From the NCBI RefSeq assembly GCF_001905845.1, contig NZ_LIVZ01000021.1:1-64000 (forward strand): a DNA stretch of 64,000 nt. Reading direction: 5' to 3'. The notes under the pieces were generated by a model that saw only the letters and a program-made list of their open reading frames with translations, searched no databases and had not been told where the DNA came from. A program made the position numbers and the translations under genes. This document shows, piece after piece, positions 51,109 to 60,349 of this stretch (position 1 is its first letter; each line of letters begins with the position of its first letter). This DNA is from Streptomyces sp. TSRI0107. GTDB lineage: Bacteria > Actinomycetota > Actinomycetes > Streptomycetales > Streptomycetaceae.

Positions 51109-51711
51109 GTGCGAGCCCTGAGCGGACTCTGGCGCTGGCGGCACAATCCACTGCGCCGCGCGACCGATCTGGCCGAGGCCTGGCTGGCCCTGACGGCGCT
51201 GCTGCTGGTGCTGCTCGTCGCGCCGCTGATCGGTGTCCTCGTCGGCTCCGCCGCCCAGGAGTCCCTGCAGCGTTCGGCCCGCGAACAGCGCCAGTCCCGG
51301 CATCAGGTGACGGCCACCGTGCTGCGCCGGCTGGAGCGCGGCGCGCTGGCCGCCGACCCCGAGACCGCCACCCGCGACACCCGCACCAGAGTCCTCGCCG
51401 ACTGGACGGCCCCGGACGGCAGCTCCCACCATGGCGCGGTCATGGCCCAGCTCAAGTCCGCGGAACCCGGCGACCGGTTCAGACTCTGGACCGACCCGCT
51501 GGGCAGACCGGTGAGCCGCCCCCTGGACCCCGCCACCGCCACCTCGCACGCCGCCCTCGCCGGCGTCGGCGTGGCCCTGCTCGCCGCCGGCCTGGTCGAG
51601 TGCGGCAGACGCCTGGTCCTGTGGCGCATGGTCCGCCGCCGGTACGCCCGGCTGGACCGCGCCTGGGAACAGGCCGGACCGGACTGGGGCAGGACCGGCG
51701 CGGGCAGCTGA
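51109..51711 (+). CDS. Rv1733c-like double-helix membrane protein
   Basis: The 200-residue protein begins SGLWRWRHNPLRRATDLAEAW and has a helix at about 22-47, an extracytoplasmic region (about 48-140) and a second helix (about 145-165), as in the actinobacterial Rv1733c family. Function unknown. The GTG start at 51109 follows GGAAGGGGG, and the N-terminus matches the family. Confidence 0.8.
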   Translation: MRALSGLWRWRHNPLRRATDLAEAWLALTALLLVLLVAPLIGVLVGSAAQESLQRSAREQRQSRHQVTATVLRRLERGALAADPETATRDTRTRVLADWTAPDGSSHHGAVMAQLKSAEPGDRFRLWTDPLGRPVSRPLDPATATSHAALAGVGVALLAAGLVECGRRLVLWRMVRRRYARLDRAWEQAGPDWGRTGAGS

Positions 51712-51820
51712 CCGGCTTCCGGCTCCGGTCAACCCACCGTCCGCGCGCACGCTACGGTGGACCGGCCGAACTCATCGGCATCGAAACCCGCGTACGACGA
51801 GGTGGGGGCGCAGCAACGCC

Positions 51821-54262
51821 ATGGCACAGGGCACGGTCCAGGTGACGCACACCGGCACTTCGCGGTGGCGGCGCCGCACGGGTGAGTACGCATCGCTCGC
51901 CGCCGCCCTGGAGGCCGCGACCGACGGTGACGTGCTCACCATCGCCCCCGGCACCTACCGCGAGAACCTCGTCGTCCAGCGGGCGGTGACGCTGCGCGGC
52001 CCGGAGGGCTCCCCCGGTTCCGTGCGCATCGCGCCGGTGGACGGGGTGCCCCTGGTCGTACGGGCCTCCGCGGTGGTGCAGGACCTGCACGTGGAGGGCC
52101 AGGACGCGGCCGCGCCCGCGCTGCTGGTCGAGGAGGGCGCGCCCGAGCTGATCGACGTACGGGTCGTCACCCGGTCCGCGGCCGGTGTCGAGGTGCGCGG
52201 CGGCGCCCGGCCGAGCGTGCGGCGCTGCACCGTCGACAACCCGGCGGGCATCGGCATCGCCGTCGTGGACGGCGGCGGCGGGGTGTTCGAGGAGTGCGAG
52301 GTGGTCGCGGCCGGGCAGGCCGGCGTCGCGGTGCGCGGCGGTGCCCATCCGCGGCTGGAGCGCTGCCGGGTGCACCACGCCTCCGGCTCCGGACTGACCG
52401 TCACCGGCGAGAACTCCGCGCTGGAGGCGGTGGGTTGCGAGGTGTACGAGGTGCGCGGCAGCGGAGTGCAGATCACCGGCCGGGCCACCGCCCACCTCAC
52501 CGACTGCGATGTGCACCGCACCACCGCGGACGGCGTCACCCTGGACACGGACGCCGTGCTCACGCTGGCCGACTGCCGCATCCACGACATCCCCGAGAAC
52601 GCGGTCGACCTGCGCTCCCGCTCGGTGCTGACGCTGACCCGCACCAGCGTCCGGCAGTTCGGGCGCAACGGTCTGTCGGTGTGGGACCCCGGCACCCGCG
52701 TGGACGCCAACCAGTGCGAGATCTTCGACAGCACCGGCGACTATCCGGCGGTGTGGGTCAGCGACGGCGCGACCGCGGTGCTGGACTCCTGCCGGGTGCA
52801 CGACGTGCCGGACGCCCTGTTCGTCCTCGACCGGGGCTCCCGCGCGGACGTCGTCGACAGCGACCTGTCCCAGGTGCGCAACACGGCGGTGTCGGTGAGC
52901 GACGGCGCGACCGCGCAGCTCGACGACTGCCGCATCCGGGACGCGGCGACGGGCGCCTGGTTCCGCGACCACGGCAGCGGCGGCACCCTCGCCAACTGCA
53001 CGGTGACCGGCACCCAGACCGGCGTGATCGTCACCAAGGGCGCCGACCCCGTCATCGAGCGGTGCACCGTCGACGCGCCGTCCGAGGCGGGTTTCTACGT
53101 CTCGGCGGACGGCCGGGGCAGCTTCCTGGACTGCCGGGTGACGGGCAGCGGCGGCTACGGCTTCCATGTGATCGACGGCTGCCGTGCCACGCTCAGGAAG
53201 TGCCGTACGGAGCGGTGCGCGCGCGGCGGTTACGAGTTCGCGGACGGCGGCCCCGGCACCGGCTCGGGCACGGGTCCGGTCGTGGAGGACTGCACCAGCG
53301 ACGAGAGCGCGGGCCTGCGGCCGTCTCCGGCGCCGCAGGAGACGGCCGTGGAGACGGCGGGCCGGACGCCGGGGCTGCTCGGCGCGATCCCGGGGCAGCG
53401 GCCCGTCGAGCGGGAGCCCGTCGTGGCCGCCGCCCCGCCCGAGCCGCCGGCCCGGACCTCCAAGGCCGTGCTCGGCGAACTCGACGCGCTGGTGGGCCTG
53501 GAGAGCGTCAAGCGTGAGGTACGCGCGCTGACCGACATGATCGAGGTGGGCCGGCGCCGTCAGCAGGCGGGTCTGAAGGCGGCGTCGGTGAAGAGGCACC
53601 TGGTCTTCACCGGCTCCCCCGGCACCGGCAAGACGACGGTCGCCCGGCTCTACGGCGAGATCCTGGCCTCGCTGGGCGTCCTGGAGAAGGGTCATCTGGT
53701 CGAGGTGTCCCGCGTGGACCTGGTCGGCGAGCACATCGGCTCCACGGCGATCCGCACCCAGGAGGCCTTCGAACGGGCCCGTGGCGGTGTCCTGTTCATC
53801 GACGAGGCGTACGCGCTGTCCCCGGAGGACGCGGGCCGGGACTTCGGCAAGGAGGCCATCGACACGCTGGTGAAACTGATGGAGGACCACCGTGACGCGG
53901 TGGTGGTGATCGTCGCGGGTTACACGGCCGAGATGGAGCGCTTCCTGTCGGTCAACCCCGGTGTCGCCTCCCGTTTCTCCCGCACCATCACCTTCAGCGA
54001 CTACGGCCCCGAGGAGCTGCTGCGGATCGTGGAGCAGCAGGCCGAGGAGCACGAGTACCGGCTGGCCCCGGGAGCCGCCGAGGCCGTGCTGAAGTACTTC
54101 ACGGCGATCCCCAAGGGCCCCGCCTTCGGCAACGGCCGTACCGCGCGGCAGACGTTCGAGGCGATGGTGGAACGGCATGCGAGCCGGGTCGCCCAGCTCG
54201 ACGAGCCGACCACGGACGATCTGACACTGCTGTTCGCGGAGGACCTGCCGGACCTGGCCTGA
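51821..54262 (+). CDS. Parallel beta-helix repeat protein fused to a CbxX-type AAA+ ATPase
   Basis: The 813-residue protein has a right-handed beta-helix region (about 25-500) made of about 20 repeats of the form DCxVxxxxxxGVxVxxGA, a Pro/Ala linker (about 510-545) and a CbxX/CfqX/EccA-type AAA+ domain. Walker A is GSPGTGKTT (about 597-605), Walker B VLFIDEAYAL (about 656) and the arginine-finger region SRFSRTITF. Members of this AAA+ group remodel protein partners (rubisco, type VII secretion substrates). No signal peptide is seen, so the helix domain is probably cytosolic and binds a partner. ATG 51821 follows GAGGTGGGGG. No esx gene is adjacent. Confidence 0.88.
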   Translation: MAQGTVQVTHTGTSRWRRRTGEYASLAAALEAATDGDVLTIAPGTYRENLVVQRAVTLRGPEGSPGSVRIAPVDGVPLVVRASAVVQDLHVEGQDAAAPALLVEEGAPELIDVRVVTRSAAGVEVRGGARPSVRRCTVDNPAGIGIAVVDGGGGVFEECEVVAAGQAGVAVRGGAHPRLERCRVHHASGSGLTVTGENSALEAVGCEVYEVRGSGVQITGRATAHLTDCDVHRTTADGVTLDTDAVLTLADCRIHDIPENAVDLRSRSVLTLTRTSVRQFGRNGLSVWDPGTRVDANQCEIFDSTGDYPAVWVSDGATAVLDSCRVHDVPDALFVLDRGSRADVVDSDLSQVRNTAVSVSDGATAQLDDCRIRDAATGAWFRDHGSGGTLANCTVTGTQTGVIVTKGADPVIERCTVDAPSEAGFYVSADGRGSFLDCRVTGSGGYGFHVIDGCRATLRKCRTERCARGGYEFADGGPGTGSGTGPVVEDCTSDESAGLRPSPAPQETAVETAGRTPGLLGAIPGQRPVEREPVVAAAPPEPPARTSKAVLGELDALVGLESVKREVRALTDMIEVGRRRQQAGLKAASVKRHLVFTGSPGTGKTTVARLYGEILASLGVLEKGHLVEVSRVDLVGEHIGSTAIRTQEAFERARGGVLFIDEAYALSPEDAGRDFGKEAIDTLVKLMEDHRDAVVVIVAGYTAEMERFLSVNPGVASRFSRTITFSDYGPEELLRIVEQQAEEHEYRLAPGAAEAVLKYFTAIPKGPAFGNGRTARQTFEAMVERHASRVAQLDEPTTDDLTLLFAEDLPDLA

Positions 54263-54266
54263 CGCC

Positions 54267-56690
54267 TCAGGGCCCGGCCTGCGGCCGCTGGGCCGGGAGG
54301 TCGGGTCGGAGCCGGGCCAGCAGACGGTCGCGTTCCTCGGTGAAGGCCGGGTCGTGCTGGTAGTCGGAGTGGCCGAGGACGGGCGCGGGCAGGGGATGGT
54401 CGTCGGTGCGGCCGTGCGCGAGCGGGTCCTTCAGCGGGGCGCGGTCGACCTCGGGGCCGCCGTCGGCGGGCACCCGGACGGGGCCGCCGATGGGGTCGGT
54501 GAGCCGGTACAGGTTGCGCCAGCAGTCGACCTCGTGGTGCAGGGCGCTCAGCGCGTCCGGGCCGAAGTGCGCCGGGAACCAGCGGCCGTACAGGCGCTCC
54601 AGCGGTGAGCCGTAGGTGAGTAAGGCGACCCGTTTGCGGGTGGCCGGGGACAGCTGCCAGGCCGTGGCGGCGGCGAGGACGCTGCCCTGGGAGTGGCCCG
54701 AGAGGACGAGGCGGCCGCCGGTGGTGCGGGTCCAGGTGTCGATCCGCCAGGTCAGGTCGGGGACCGCGCGCTCGGCGTAGCAGGGCGGGGCGAAAGGGTG
54801 GGCAGCGCGCGGCCAGAAGGTGCCGACGTCCCAGAGGATGCCGATGGTGCGCCGCGCGGAGGCGTCCTTGTAGGCGCGCCGGCCCCAGCTCACGAACAGT
54901 ATGAAGCCGACTCCGATGAGCCAGGAGCCCAGCGCCTGCGCGGTCTCGGCGGCGCCCTGGACGAAGCCGTGGGCGTCGCGGGCGGCGCCGCTCGGGGTCC
55001 GGCCGCTGGTCAGGGCGCCGACGAGGGCGAGGGCACCGAGCAGCAGGGTCGTGGCGGAGACGACGGCGACGAGGAGAGGGCCCCGGTCGGTGAGGGCGGC
55101 CATCGCGCGGGTGCGGGCGATACGGCGGGTGCGGTCCGGTTCCTGGAGCTCGCCGGAGTAGTCGTCGGCCACGGCGGCCCGTTCGGCGCGGGCCTGGCGC
55201 AGGGTGTGCCGGGCCAGCAGGGCGACGAGCGCCAGCACGAGGAGGAGCAGCGGCGGGATCACGGACGCCTGCCAGGTCAGCAGGACCGGCGGGCCGGGGA
55301 TGGCGGCGTGGGTGCCGTCCAGCCAGTCGGCGACGCGCTGGGACACGCCGCCGGACATCACCCCGCCGAGGGCGCAGGCCAGCATGGCGACGGCGGGTCC
55401 GCCCAGACCCCGCAGGGCGGCGCGGGCGTCGGGCCGGGTGCGGTGCAGCAGGTGGGCGACCACGGCGAGAGCGATCACGATGAGGCCCTGGACCAGGGTG
55501 ATGCCGCCGAAGGCCGCGTCGCCCGGCAGCCGGCCGGACGACTCCCACGCCGGGCGCTCCCATCCGGCGTACGGCAGGGCGAGGGCGAGCAGGAGGAGCG
55601 CGGCGAGCGGCAGGCCGCGTACGAGGGACGCGTCGGTGTCCTGGTCGACTCGGCGCTCGCTGCGGCCCCGCCGACAGACCACCGCCACGGCGAGGACGGC
55701 GACGGCGAGCAGTGCGGCCGCCAGCAGCCGGCCCGCGATGTCGAGGGCGGCCGGTCCGCCGGGGGCGCGGTCGTGGCGGACGGCGGGGCCGATGACGGCG
55801 GCGGCCACGGTCAGCAGGCCGGCGGCGGTGTGCGCGGCGCGCAGCCGGGCGACCAGGCGCCGCCCGTACCAGAAGCCGGGCCGGGCCAGGGCGGTGGCGG
55901 CGCCGTCCTCGTCGGTGCCGGGGGCGGGGGTCAGGGGCAGCTGGGACTCGTAGGCGTTCCAGGTGCGACGGGAGAGGTACCAGAGCAGGCCGACGAGGGC
56001 GGTGGGCAGCAGTGCGGCGACGGCGAGCCGGCGGCCGGGGCGGCTCCACCAGCCGCCGTCGGAGACGGTGGGTGAGAGGAAGCCGAGCCAGGAGTGCCGT
56101 TCGGCGCACGCGCGCGTGCCCGCGCACTGCCAGGCCCCGAGGTCGAGGGCGACCTCGCAGGCCGCGGCGACCAGGAGCACGGTCAGGGTGAGGCCGGCGA
56201 GCCGTACCAGCAGTCCGTACAGCCGGACGGTGCGGGTGCGGTCGCGGGCGCCGGGGCGCATCCAGTGGGCGAGGTTGACCACCATGAACGGCAGCAGCAA
56301 CAGCCACAGGGCGCGGGAGCCGTTGCCGGAGGTGAGGTTGCACCAGACGTACGCCTCGGGCACCGGGCGGCCGTCGGTGCCGGCGGCCCGCGCGGGGTCC
56401 TCGACGTCCGCCGTGCGCCGGAAGAGGGCGGCGGTGTCGTCGCCGGCGACCCGTACCGTGCGCGGGTCGTCGAGCATCTGCTCGGGTGTGGTGCCGCCCA
56501 CCCCGTGGACCAGCAGTTCCAGGGCGGCGGCTCCGGGCTGTCCGGCGGTTCTGGTGGCCCCCGCCTGGTTCAAGGCACGTTCCTGCGCGTGTTCCACTTG
56601 TCGCACTTCCCCCGTGACGCACCATCGGCCTCTGTCGTCCGTGCGGGCACCAGGATGTCCGTCGGACGGGCGGCCTACACCCATCGTCAC
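54267..56690 (-). CDS. Large membrane protein with a lipase-like alpha/beta-hydrolase region
   Basis: The 807-residue protein starts its conserved part with LELLVHGVGGTTPEQMLDDP, has about ten membrane helices in two blocks, and ends in a soluble region with the serine-hydrolase elbow LVLSGHSQGSVLAAA. This resembles uncharacterised actinobacterial lipase-class-3-like integral membrane proteins. GTG 56690 follows GGGGAG by five bases. It converges on the beta-helix/AAA+ gene with only four bases between the stops. Confidence 0.8.
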   Translation of the reverse strand: MTMGVGRPSDGHPGARTDDRGRWCVTGEVRQVEHAQERALNQAGATRTAGQPGAAALELLVHGVGGTTPEQMLDDPRTVRVAGDDTAALFRRTADVEDPARAAGTDGRPVPEAYVWCNLTSGNGSRALWLLLLPFMVVNLAHWMRPGARDRTRTVRLYGLLVRLAGLTLTVLLVAAACEVALDLGAWQCAGTRACAERHSWLGFLSPTVSDGGWWSRPGRRLAVAALLPTALVGLLWYLSRRTWNAYESQLPLTPAPGTDEDGAATALARPGFWYGRRLVARLRAAHTAAGLLTVAAAVIGPAVRHDRAPGGPAALDIAGRLLAAALLAVAVLAVAVVCRRGRSERRVDQDTDASLVRGLPLAALLLLALALPYAGWERPAWESSGRLPGDAAFGGITLVQGLIVIALAVVAHLLHRTRPDARAALRGLGGPAVAMLACALGGVMSGGVSQRVADWLDGTHAAIPGPPVLLTWQASVIPPLLLLVLALVALLARHTLRQARAERAAVADDYSGELQEPDRTRRIARTRAMAALTDRGPLLVAVVSATTLLLGALALVGALTSGRTPSGAARDAHGFVQGAAETAQALGSWLIGVGFILFVSWGRRAYKDASARRTIGILWDVGTFWPRAAHPFAPPCYAERAVPDLTWRIDTWTRTTGGRLVLSGHSQGSVLAAATAWQLSPATRKRVALLTYGSPLERLYGRWFPAHFGPDALSALHHEVDCWRNLYRLTDPIGGPVRVPADGGPEVDRAPLKDPLAHGRTDDHPLPAPVLGHSDYQHDPAFTEERDRLLARLRPDLPAQRPQAGP

Positions 56691-56886
56691 GGAATCTCCC
56701 CGATCCGGGTCACGGGCAAGCAGCAGATGAGACACAAGTGACATGTGCGCGTCTGACAGTCGATGGCGCGACCCGTACCGGCCCGTGCGAGGATGGGACG
56801 CCCACGCACCGGTGCCGCGGGATATGCCCTCGTCGGAGCGCGTGCGGGGCGTGTGGACGGATTGCGGCGAAAGGACCGGAGCGTAC

Positions 56887-57714
56887 GTGAGCGAGAATCA
56901 GAACCTCCTCGCGGAGCAGCGGCGCGCCCTGATCCTGGACGAGGTACGACGCCGCGGCGGCGTCCGCGTCAACGAGCTGACCCGGAAGCTCGGCGTTTCG
57001 GACATGACGATTCGGCGCGATCTCGACGCTCTGGCCCGGCAGGGCGTGCTGGAGAAGGTGCACGGCGGCGCGGTGCCGGTGGCGGAGGCGAGTACGCACG
57101 AGCCGGGCTTCGAGGCCAAGTCGGGTCTGGAGCTGTCCGCGAAGGAGGACATCGCGCGGGCCGCGGCCGAGCTGGTCGCGCCGGGTGCCGCGATCGCCCT
57201 GTCGGGCGGTACGACGACGTTCGCGCTGGCGCACCGGCTGCTCGACGTGCCCGACCTCACCGTCGTCACCAACTCGGTGCGGGTGGCCGATGTCTTCCAC
57301 TCGGCGCAGCGCTCCTCGGGTCAGCGCACGGGCGCGGCCACGGTGGTGCTGACCGGCGGGGTGCGCACGCCGTCCGACTCGCTGGTGGGTCCGGTGGCCG
57401 ACCAGGCGATCGCCACGCTCCACTTCGACGTGCTGTTCCTCGGGGTGCACGGGATATCGGTCGAGGCCGGCCTGTCCACGCCGAACCTCGCGGAGGCCGA
57501 GACCAACCGGCGTCTGGTGCAGTCGGCGCGCCGGGTCGTGGTGGTCGCCGACCACACCAAGTGGGGCACGGTGGGCCTCAGTTCCTTCGCGAGGCTGGAC
57601 CAGGTCGACACCCTGGTGACGGACGCCGGGCTGCCGGCCGGGGCGCGCGCGGAGATCTCGGAGCATCTGCGGCTGGTGGTGGCGGGCGAGCCCGACGAGG
57701 GTGCAGACAGCTGA
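56887..57714 (+). CDS. DeoR/GlpR-family transcriptional regulator
   Basis: The 275-residue protein has the DeoR helix-turn-helix (RRGGVRVNELTRKLGVSDMTIRRDLDALARQGVLEKVHGGAV) and the phosphosugar-isomerase-like ligand domain with LSGGTTTFALAHRL. DeoR regulators usually respond to a sugar phosphate and control neighbouring sugar genes; none is present here. The GTG start at 56887 follows GGAGC. It is divergent from the membrane hydrolase gene. Confidence 0.88.
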   Translation: MSENQNLLAEQRRALILDEVRRRGGVRVNELTRKLGVSDMTIRRDLDALARQGVLEKVHGGAVPVAEASTHEPGFEAKSGLELSAKEDIARAAAELVAPGAAIALSGGTTTFALAHRLLDVPDLTVVTNSVRVADVFHSAQRSSGQRTGAATVVLTGGVRTPSDSLVGPVADQAIATLHFDVLFLGVHGISVEAGLSTPNLAEAETNRRLVQSARRVVVVADHTKWGTVGLSSFARLDQVDTLVTDAGLPAGARAEISEHLRLVVAGEPDEGADS

Positions 57715-57765
57715 CGGGAAGTCAGCCAGGGTGTCGCCGCCGTCGAGGGAAGGGGTGACGTCACC

Positions 57766-58239
57766 ATGGCCCGTCGGCTGCGCCCGGTGGGGCTCGACTT
57801 CGTCGAGCGCGCGCCCGTACGCCTGGTCTTCGCGCGGGAGATCTCCGCGCTGCCCGAGCGGGTGTTCCACGCGCTCGCCGACGACGTGCCGGGCTGGGCC
57901 GAGTGGTTCCCGCACGTGACATCGGCCCGGCCGACACCCGACGGCCGGCAGATACGGCTGCGCGGCGGCACCCGCTTCGAGGAGACGGTCCTCGCGGCCG
58001 AGGCGCCCGAGGTGTACGCCTACCGCGTCGACGTCACCAACGCGCCGGGCGTCCGCGCGCTCGTCGAGGAATGGCGCCTGGCCCCGGCCGACGGTGGTAC
58101 GCGCGTGCGGTGGACGTTCGCCGCGGACGGCAACGCGCTGTTCCGCGCGGTGCTGCGGCCGGCCCGCGGCGGGCTGGGGCGCTCCTTCCGGCAGGCGGTC
58201 GACGCGCTGGACCGGCGGCTCGCCGGGGCGCCCGGGTAG
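57766..58239 (+). CDS. SRPBCC-family protein (polyketide cyclase/START-like)
   Basis: The 157-residue protein has the helix-grip fold pattern LVFAREISALPERVFHALADDVPGWAEWFPHV, then VEEWRLAPADGGTRVRWTF and a long C-terminal helix. SRPBCC proteins bind hydrophobic ligands; the ligand is unknown. It starts 51 bp after the DeoR gene in the same direction and may share its transcript. Confidence 0.85.
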   Translation: MARRLRPVGLDFVERAPVRLVFAREISALPERVFHALADDVPGWAEWFPHVTSARPTPDGRQIRLRGGTRFEETVLAAEAPEVYAYRVDVTNAPGVRALVEEWRLAPADGGTRVRWTFAADGNALFRAVLRPARGGLGRSFRQAVDALDRRLAGAPG

Positions 58240-58305
58240 GGCAGGGGCGGTCGCCGGACGAAGCCGCTCGACGCTCCGGCCGGTCGGCTGGTGGGCTGGC
58301 CGGCC

Positions 58306-58359
58306 GGTGGGCTAGCCGGCCATCGGCTGGTCGGTGGGCTAGCCGGCCATCGGCTGGTC
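58306..58359. repeat. 27-bp direct tandem duplication over a gene end
   Basis: Copies at 58306-58332 and 58333-58359 are identical. The right copy holds the last codons and stop of the PLP enzyme gene (minus strand, DQPMAG then stop). The left copy repeats the same codons and stop beyond it. Confidence 0.9.
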
Positions 58360-59493
58360 GGGCCAGACTCCCGTCGCCAGCAGCGACTCGATGGCCGCGG
58401 TGTACGGGGCGATGTCCAGGCCCTGTTCGGCGAGCCAGGCGTCCGAGTAGTACTTGTCGAGGTAGCGGTCGCCCGGGTCGCACAGCAGGGTGACCACGCT
58501 GCCCGTACGACCCGCGGCGACCATCTCCGCGACGATCTTCAGCGCGCTCCACAGGCCGGTGCCCGTCGAGCCGCCCGCCTTGCGGCCGATGGCCTGCTCC
58601 AGCGCGCGTACGGCCGCGACGCTCGCCGCGTCGGGGACCTTCATCATCCGGTCGACGGCACCGGGGACGAAGCTCGGCTCCATGCGGGGGCGGCCGATGC
58701 CCTCGATGCGGGAACCGCAGTCGCAGGTGACCTCCGGGTCGCCGGTGGTCCAGCCCTCGAAGAAGCAGGAGTTCTCCGGGTCGGCGACGCAGACGCGGGT
58801 GTCGTACTGCATGTAGTGGACGTAACGGGCGATGGTCGCGGAGGTGCCGCCGGTGCCGGCCGTGGCGACGATCCACGCGGGCTCCGGGAACCGCTCCAGC
58901 CCGAGCTGCCGGAAGATGGACTCGGCGATGTTGTTGTTGCCGCGCCAGTCGGTGGCCCGTTCCGCGTAGGTGAACTGGTCCATGTAGTGGCCGCCGGTCT
59001 CCGCCGCGAGGCGGGCGGACTCCTCGTACATGGTGCGCGGATCGTCCACGAAGTGACAGCGGCCGCCGTGGAACTCGATCAGGCGGATCTTCTCGGCGCT
59101 CGTCGTACGCGGCATGACCGCGACGAAGGGGACGCCGATCAGCTTGGCGAAGTACGCCTCGGAGACTGCCGTCGAGCCGCTGGAGGCCTCGATGACGGGG
59201 CGGTCGGGGCGGATCCAGCCGTTGCACAGGCCGTAGAGGAAGAGCGAGCGGGCGAGGCGGTGCTTGAGGCTGCCGGTCGGGTGCGTCGACTCGTCCTTCA
59301 GATAGAGGTCGATGCCCCAGTGTTCCGGCAGCGGGAAGCGGAGCAGGTGGGTGTCGGCCGAGCGGTTGGCGTCGGCCTGGACCTTGCGGACCGCCTCCTT
59401 CAGCCAGCCGCGGTAGGCGGCGTCGGTGCGGTCGACGTCGAGGGTGTCGAGGGGTGTGCCGGCGGTGTACTGCCGGGAGGTGCGGGTGCTCAC
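58339..59493 (-). CDS. PLP-dependent cysteine synthase-family enzyme (Cds1/CysK-like)
   Basis: The 384-residue protein has the fold type II pattern: STHPTGSLKHRLAR with the PLP lysine Lys77, SSGSTAVSEAYFAKL for substrate, and GTGGTSATI for the phosphate. The CxC pair in TCDCGSRIEGIGRPRMEPSF resembles the subgroup that includes the mycobacterial cysteine desulfhydrase Cds1. It may make or break cysteine. GTG 59493 follows AAGGAG. The 3' end is duplicated (58306-58359). Confidence 0.85.
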   Translation of the reverse strand: MSTRTSRQYTAGTPLDTLDVDRTDAAYRGWLKEAVRKVQADANRSADTHLLRFPLPEHWGIDLYLKDESTHPTGSLKHRLARSLFLYGLCNGWIRPDRPVIEASSGSTAVSEAYFAKLIGVPFVAVMPRTTSAEKIRLIEFHGGRCHFVDDPRTMYEESARLAAETGGHYMDQFTYAERATDWRGNNNIAESIFRQLGLERFPEPAWIVATAGTGGTSATIARYVHYMQYDTRVCVADPENSCFFEGWTTGDPEVTCDCGSRIEGIGRPRMEPSFVPGAVDRMMKVPDAASVAAVRALEQAIGRKAGGSTGTGLWSALKIVAEMVAAGRTGSVVTLLCDPGDRYLDKYYSDAWLAEQGLDIAPYTAAIESLLATGVWPDQPMAG

Positions 59494-59842
59494 TGCGGGG
59501 CTCCTTACGCTGCGCGCCGACGGCGCGTCGCGCGGCCGACACACTGATGATAGACAGCTTCCGCACGCTTCTCACCTGCATAAACGCATCTTTGGGCGGC
59601 TCAAAGAGGAGCTGCGGGAACGGGCGTGCGAGGGCACCTGACGGAAGCTCGGACAGGGCGGTGAGAGGCGCCGGGCGGCGGTGACGCGGGGGCGCATTCG
59701 GGCGAGTGCTCCGGGTGTCCGGTGCGCCCGGCACATGCGCACTGGTGCTCGATGCGCAGGCGCGGCAGACTGCACCGGGGGCGGGGCCCACCGCCCCGGC
59801 GGGGCACCGGGCGACCCGGGTACGACAAGGGGGCTGCAAGGC
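59494..59842. other. Divergent gap of 349 bp
   Basis: This space between the PLP enzyme and the small 107-residue gene should hold both promoters. The stretch at 59540-59600 is less G+C-rich and probably includes the PLP-enzyme promoter. No other feature seen. Confidence 0.5.
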
Positions 59843-60166
59843 ATGGCGGAGCCGGAGTTCACGGCCACGGGCGTGCGGATCGGCAAGCGTATGCGCTCGC
59901 TCACCCGGGCCGGACAGGTCCGGATCAGCGGAGGCCGGCTGGAGCTGTTGACGAGCTACGGCAGCGAGATCGACAGCGCGCCCGTGCAGGCGGTGCGGGC
60001 GTCGCGGCCGTGGTTCGGCTCCGAGGACCGGGCGCTCGCCGATCTCAACGGCAACCGGTACCTGCTGACGCTGGGTGAGCACGATCCGGCGCCGGGCGAG
60101 CCTGGGCCGCCCGCGGCGCGCCGGTTCATCGAGGCGGTACGCCGGGCGGCGGGGCGCGACGGCTGA
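59843..60166 (+). CDS. Small protein of unknown function, 107 residues
   Basis: I do not recognise the family. The protein is soluble and reads MAEPEFTATGVRIGKRMRSL, with beta-strand-like stretches (RISGGRLELLTSYGSEI, ALADLNGNRYLLTLGEH) and a basic C-terminal helix. The ATG at 59843 has AAGG a few bases upstream, and codon use is typical of the genome. It lies 183 bp before the RsbW-like gene. Confidence 0.68.
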   Translation: MAEPEFTATGVRIGKRMRSLTRAGQVRISGGRLELLTSYGSEIDSAPVQAVRASRPWFGSEDRALADLNGNRYLLTLGEHDPAPGEPGPPAARRFIEAVRRAAGRDG

Positions 60167-60349
60167 GATGTCCGCGAGTTGCGCCGTGGCACCCCCTGGG
60201 TCACGCTGTTCTCACGTCACTCTGGGTTTACCGGCGATAACGCTGCGAACCAGCCCGCCGGGCACGACAGCAGGCGGCCCTTTCACTCAGGCGCCCTGCT
60301 GGATCCGAACTCCGTGTTCTTCCGGACCTCACGTCGGGGAGTCGCAGCC

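Noticed and set aside
58034..60082. 682-codon frame antisense to the SRPBCC gene and out of frame with the PLP enzyme
   Set aside because: No family similarity; the PLP enzyme frame and its ribosome site are clear.
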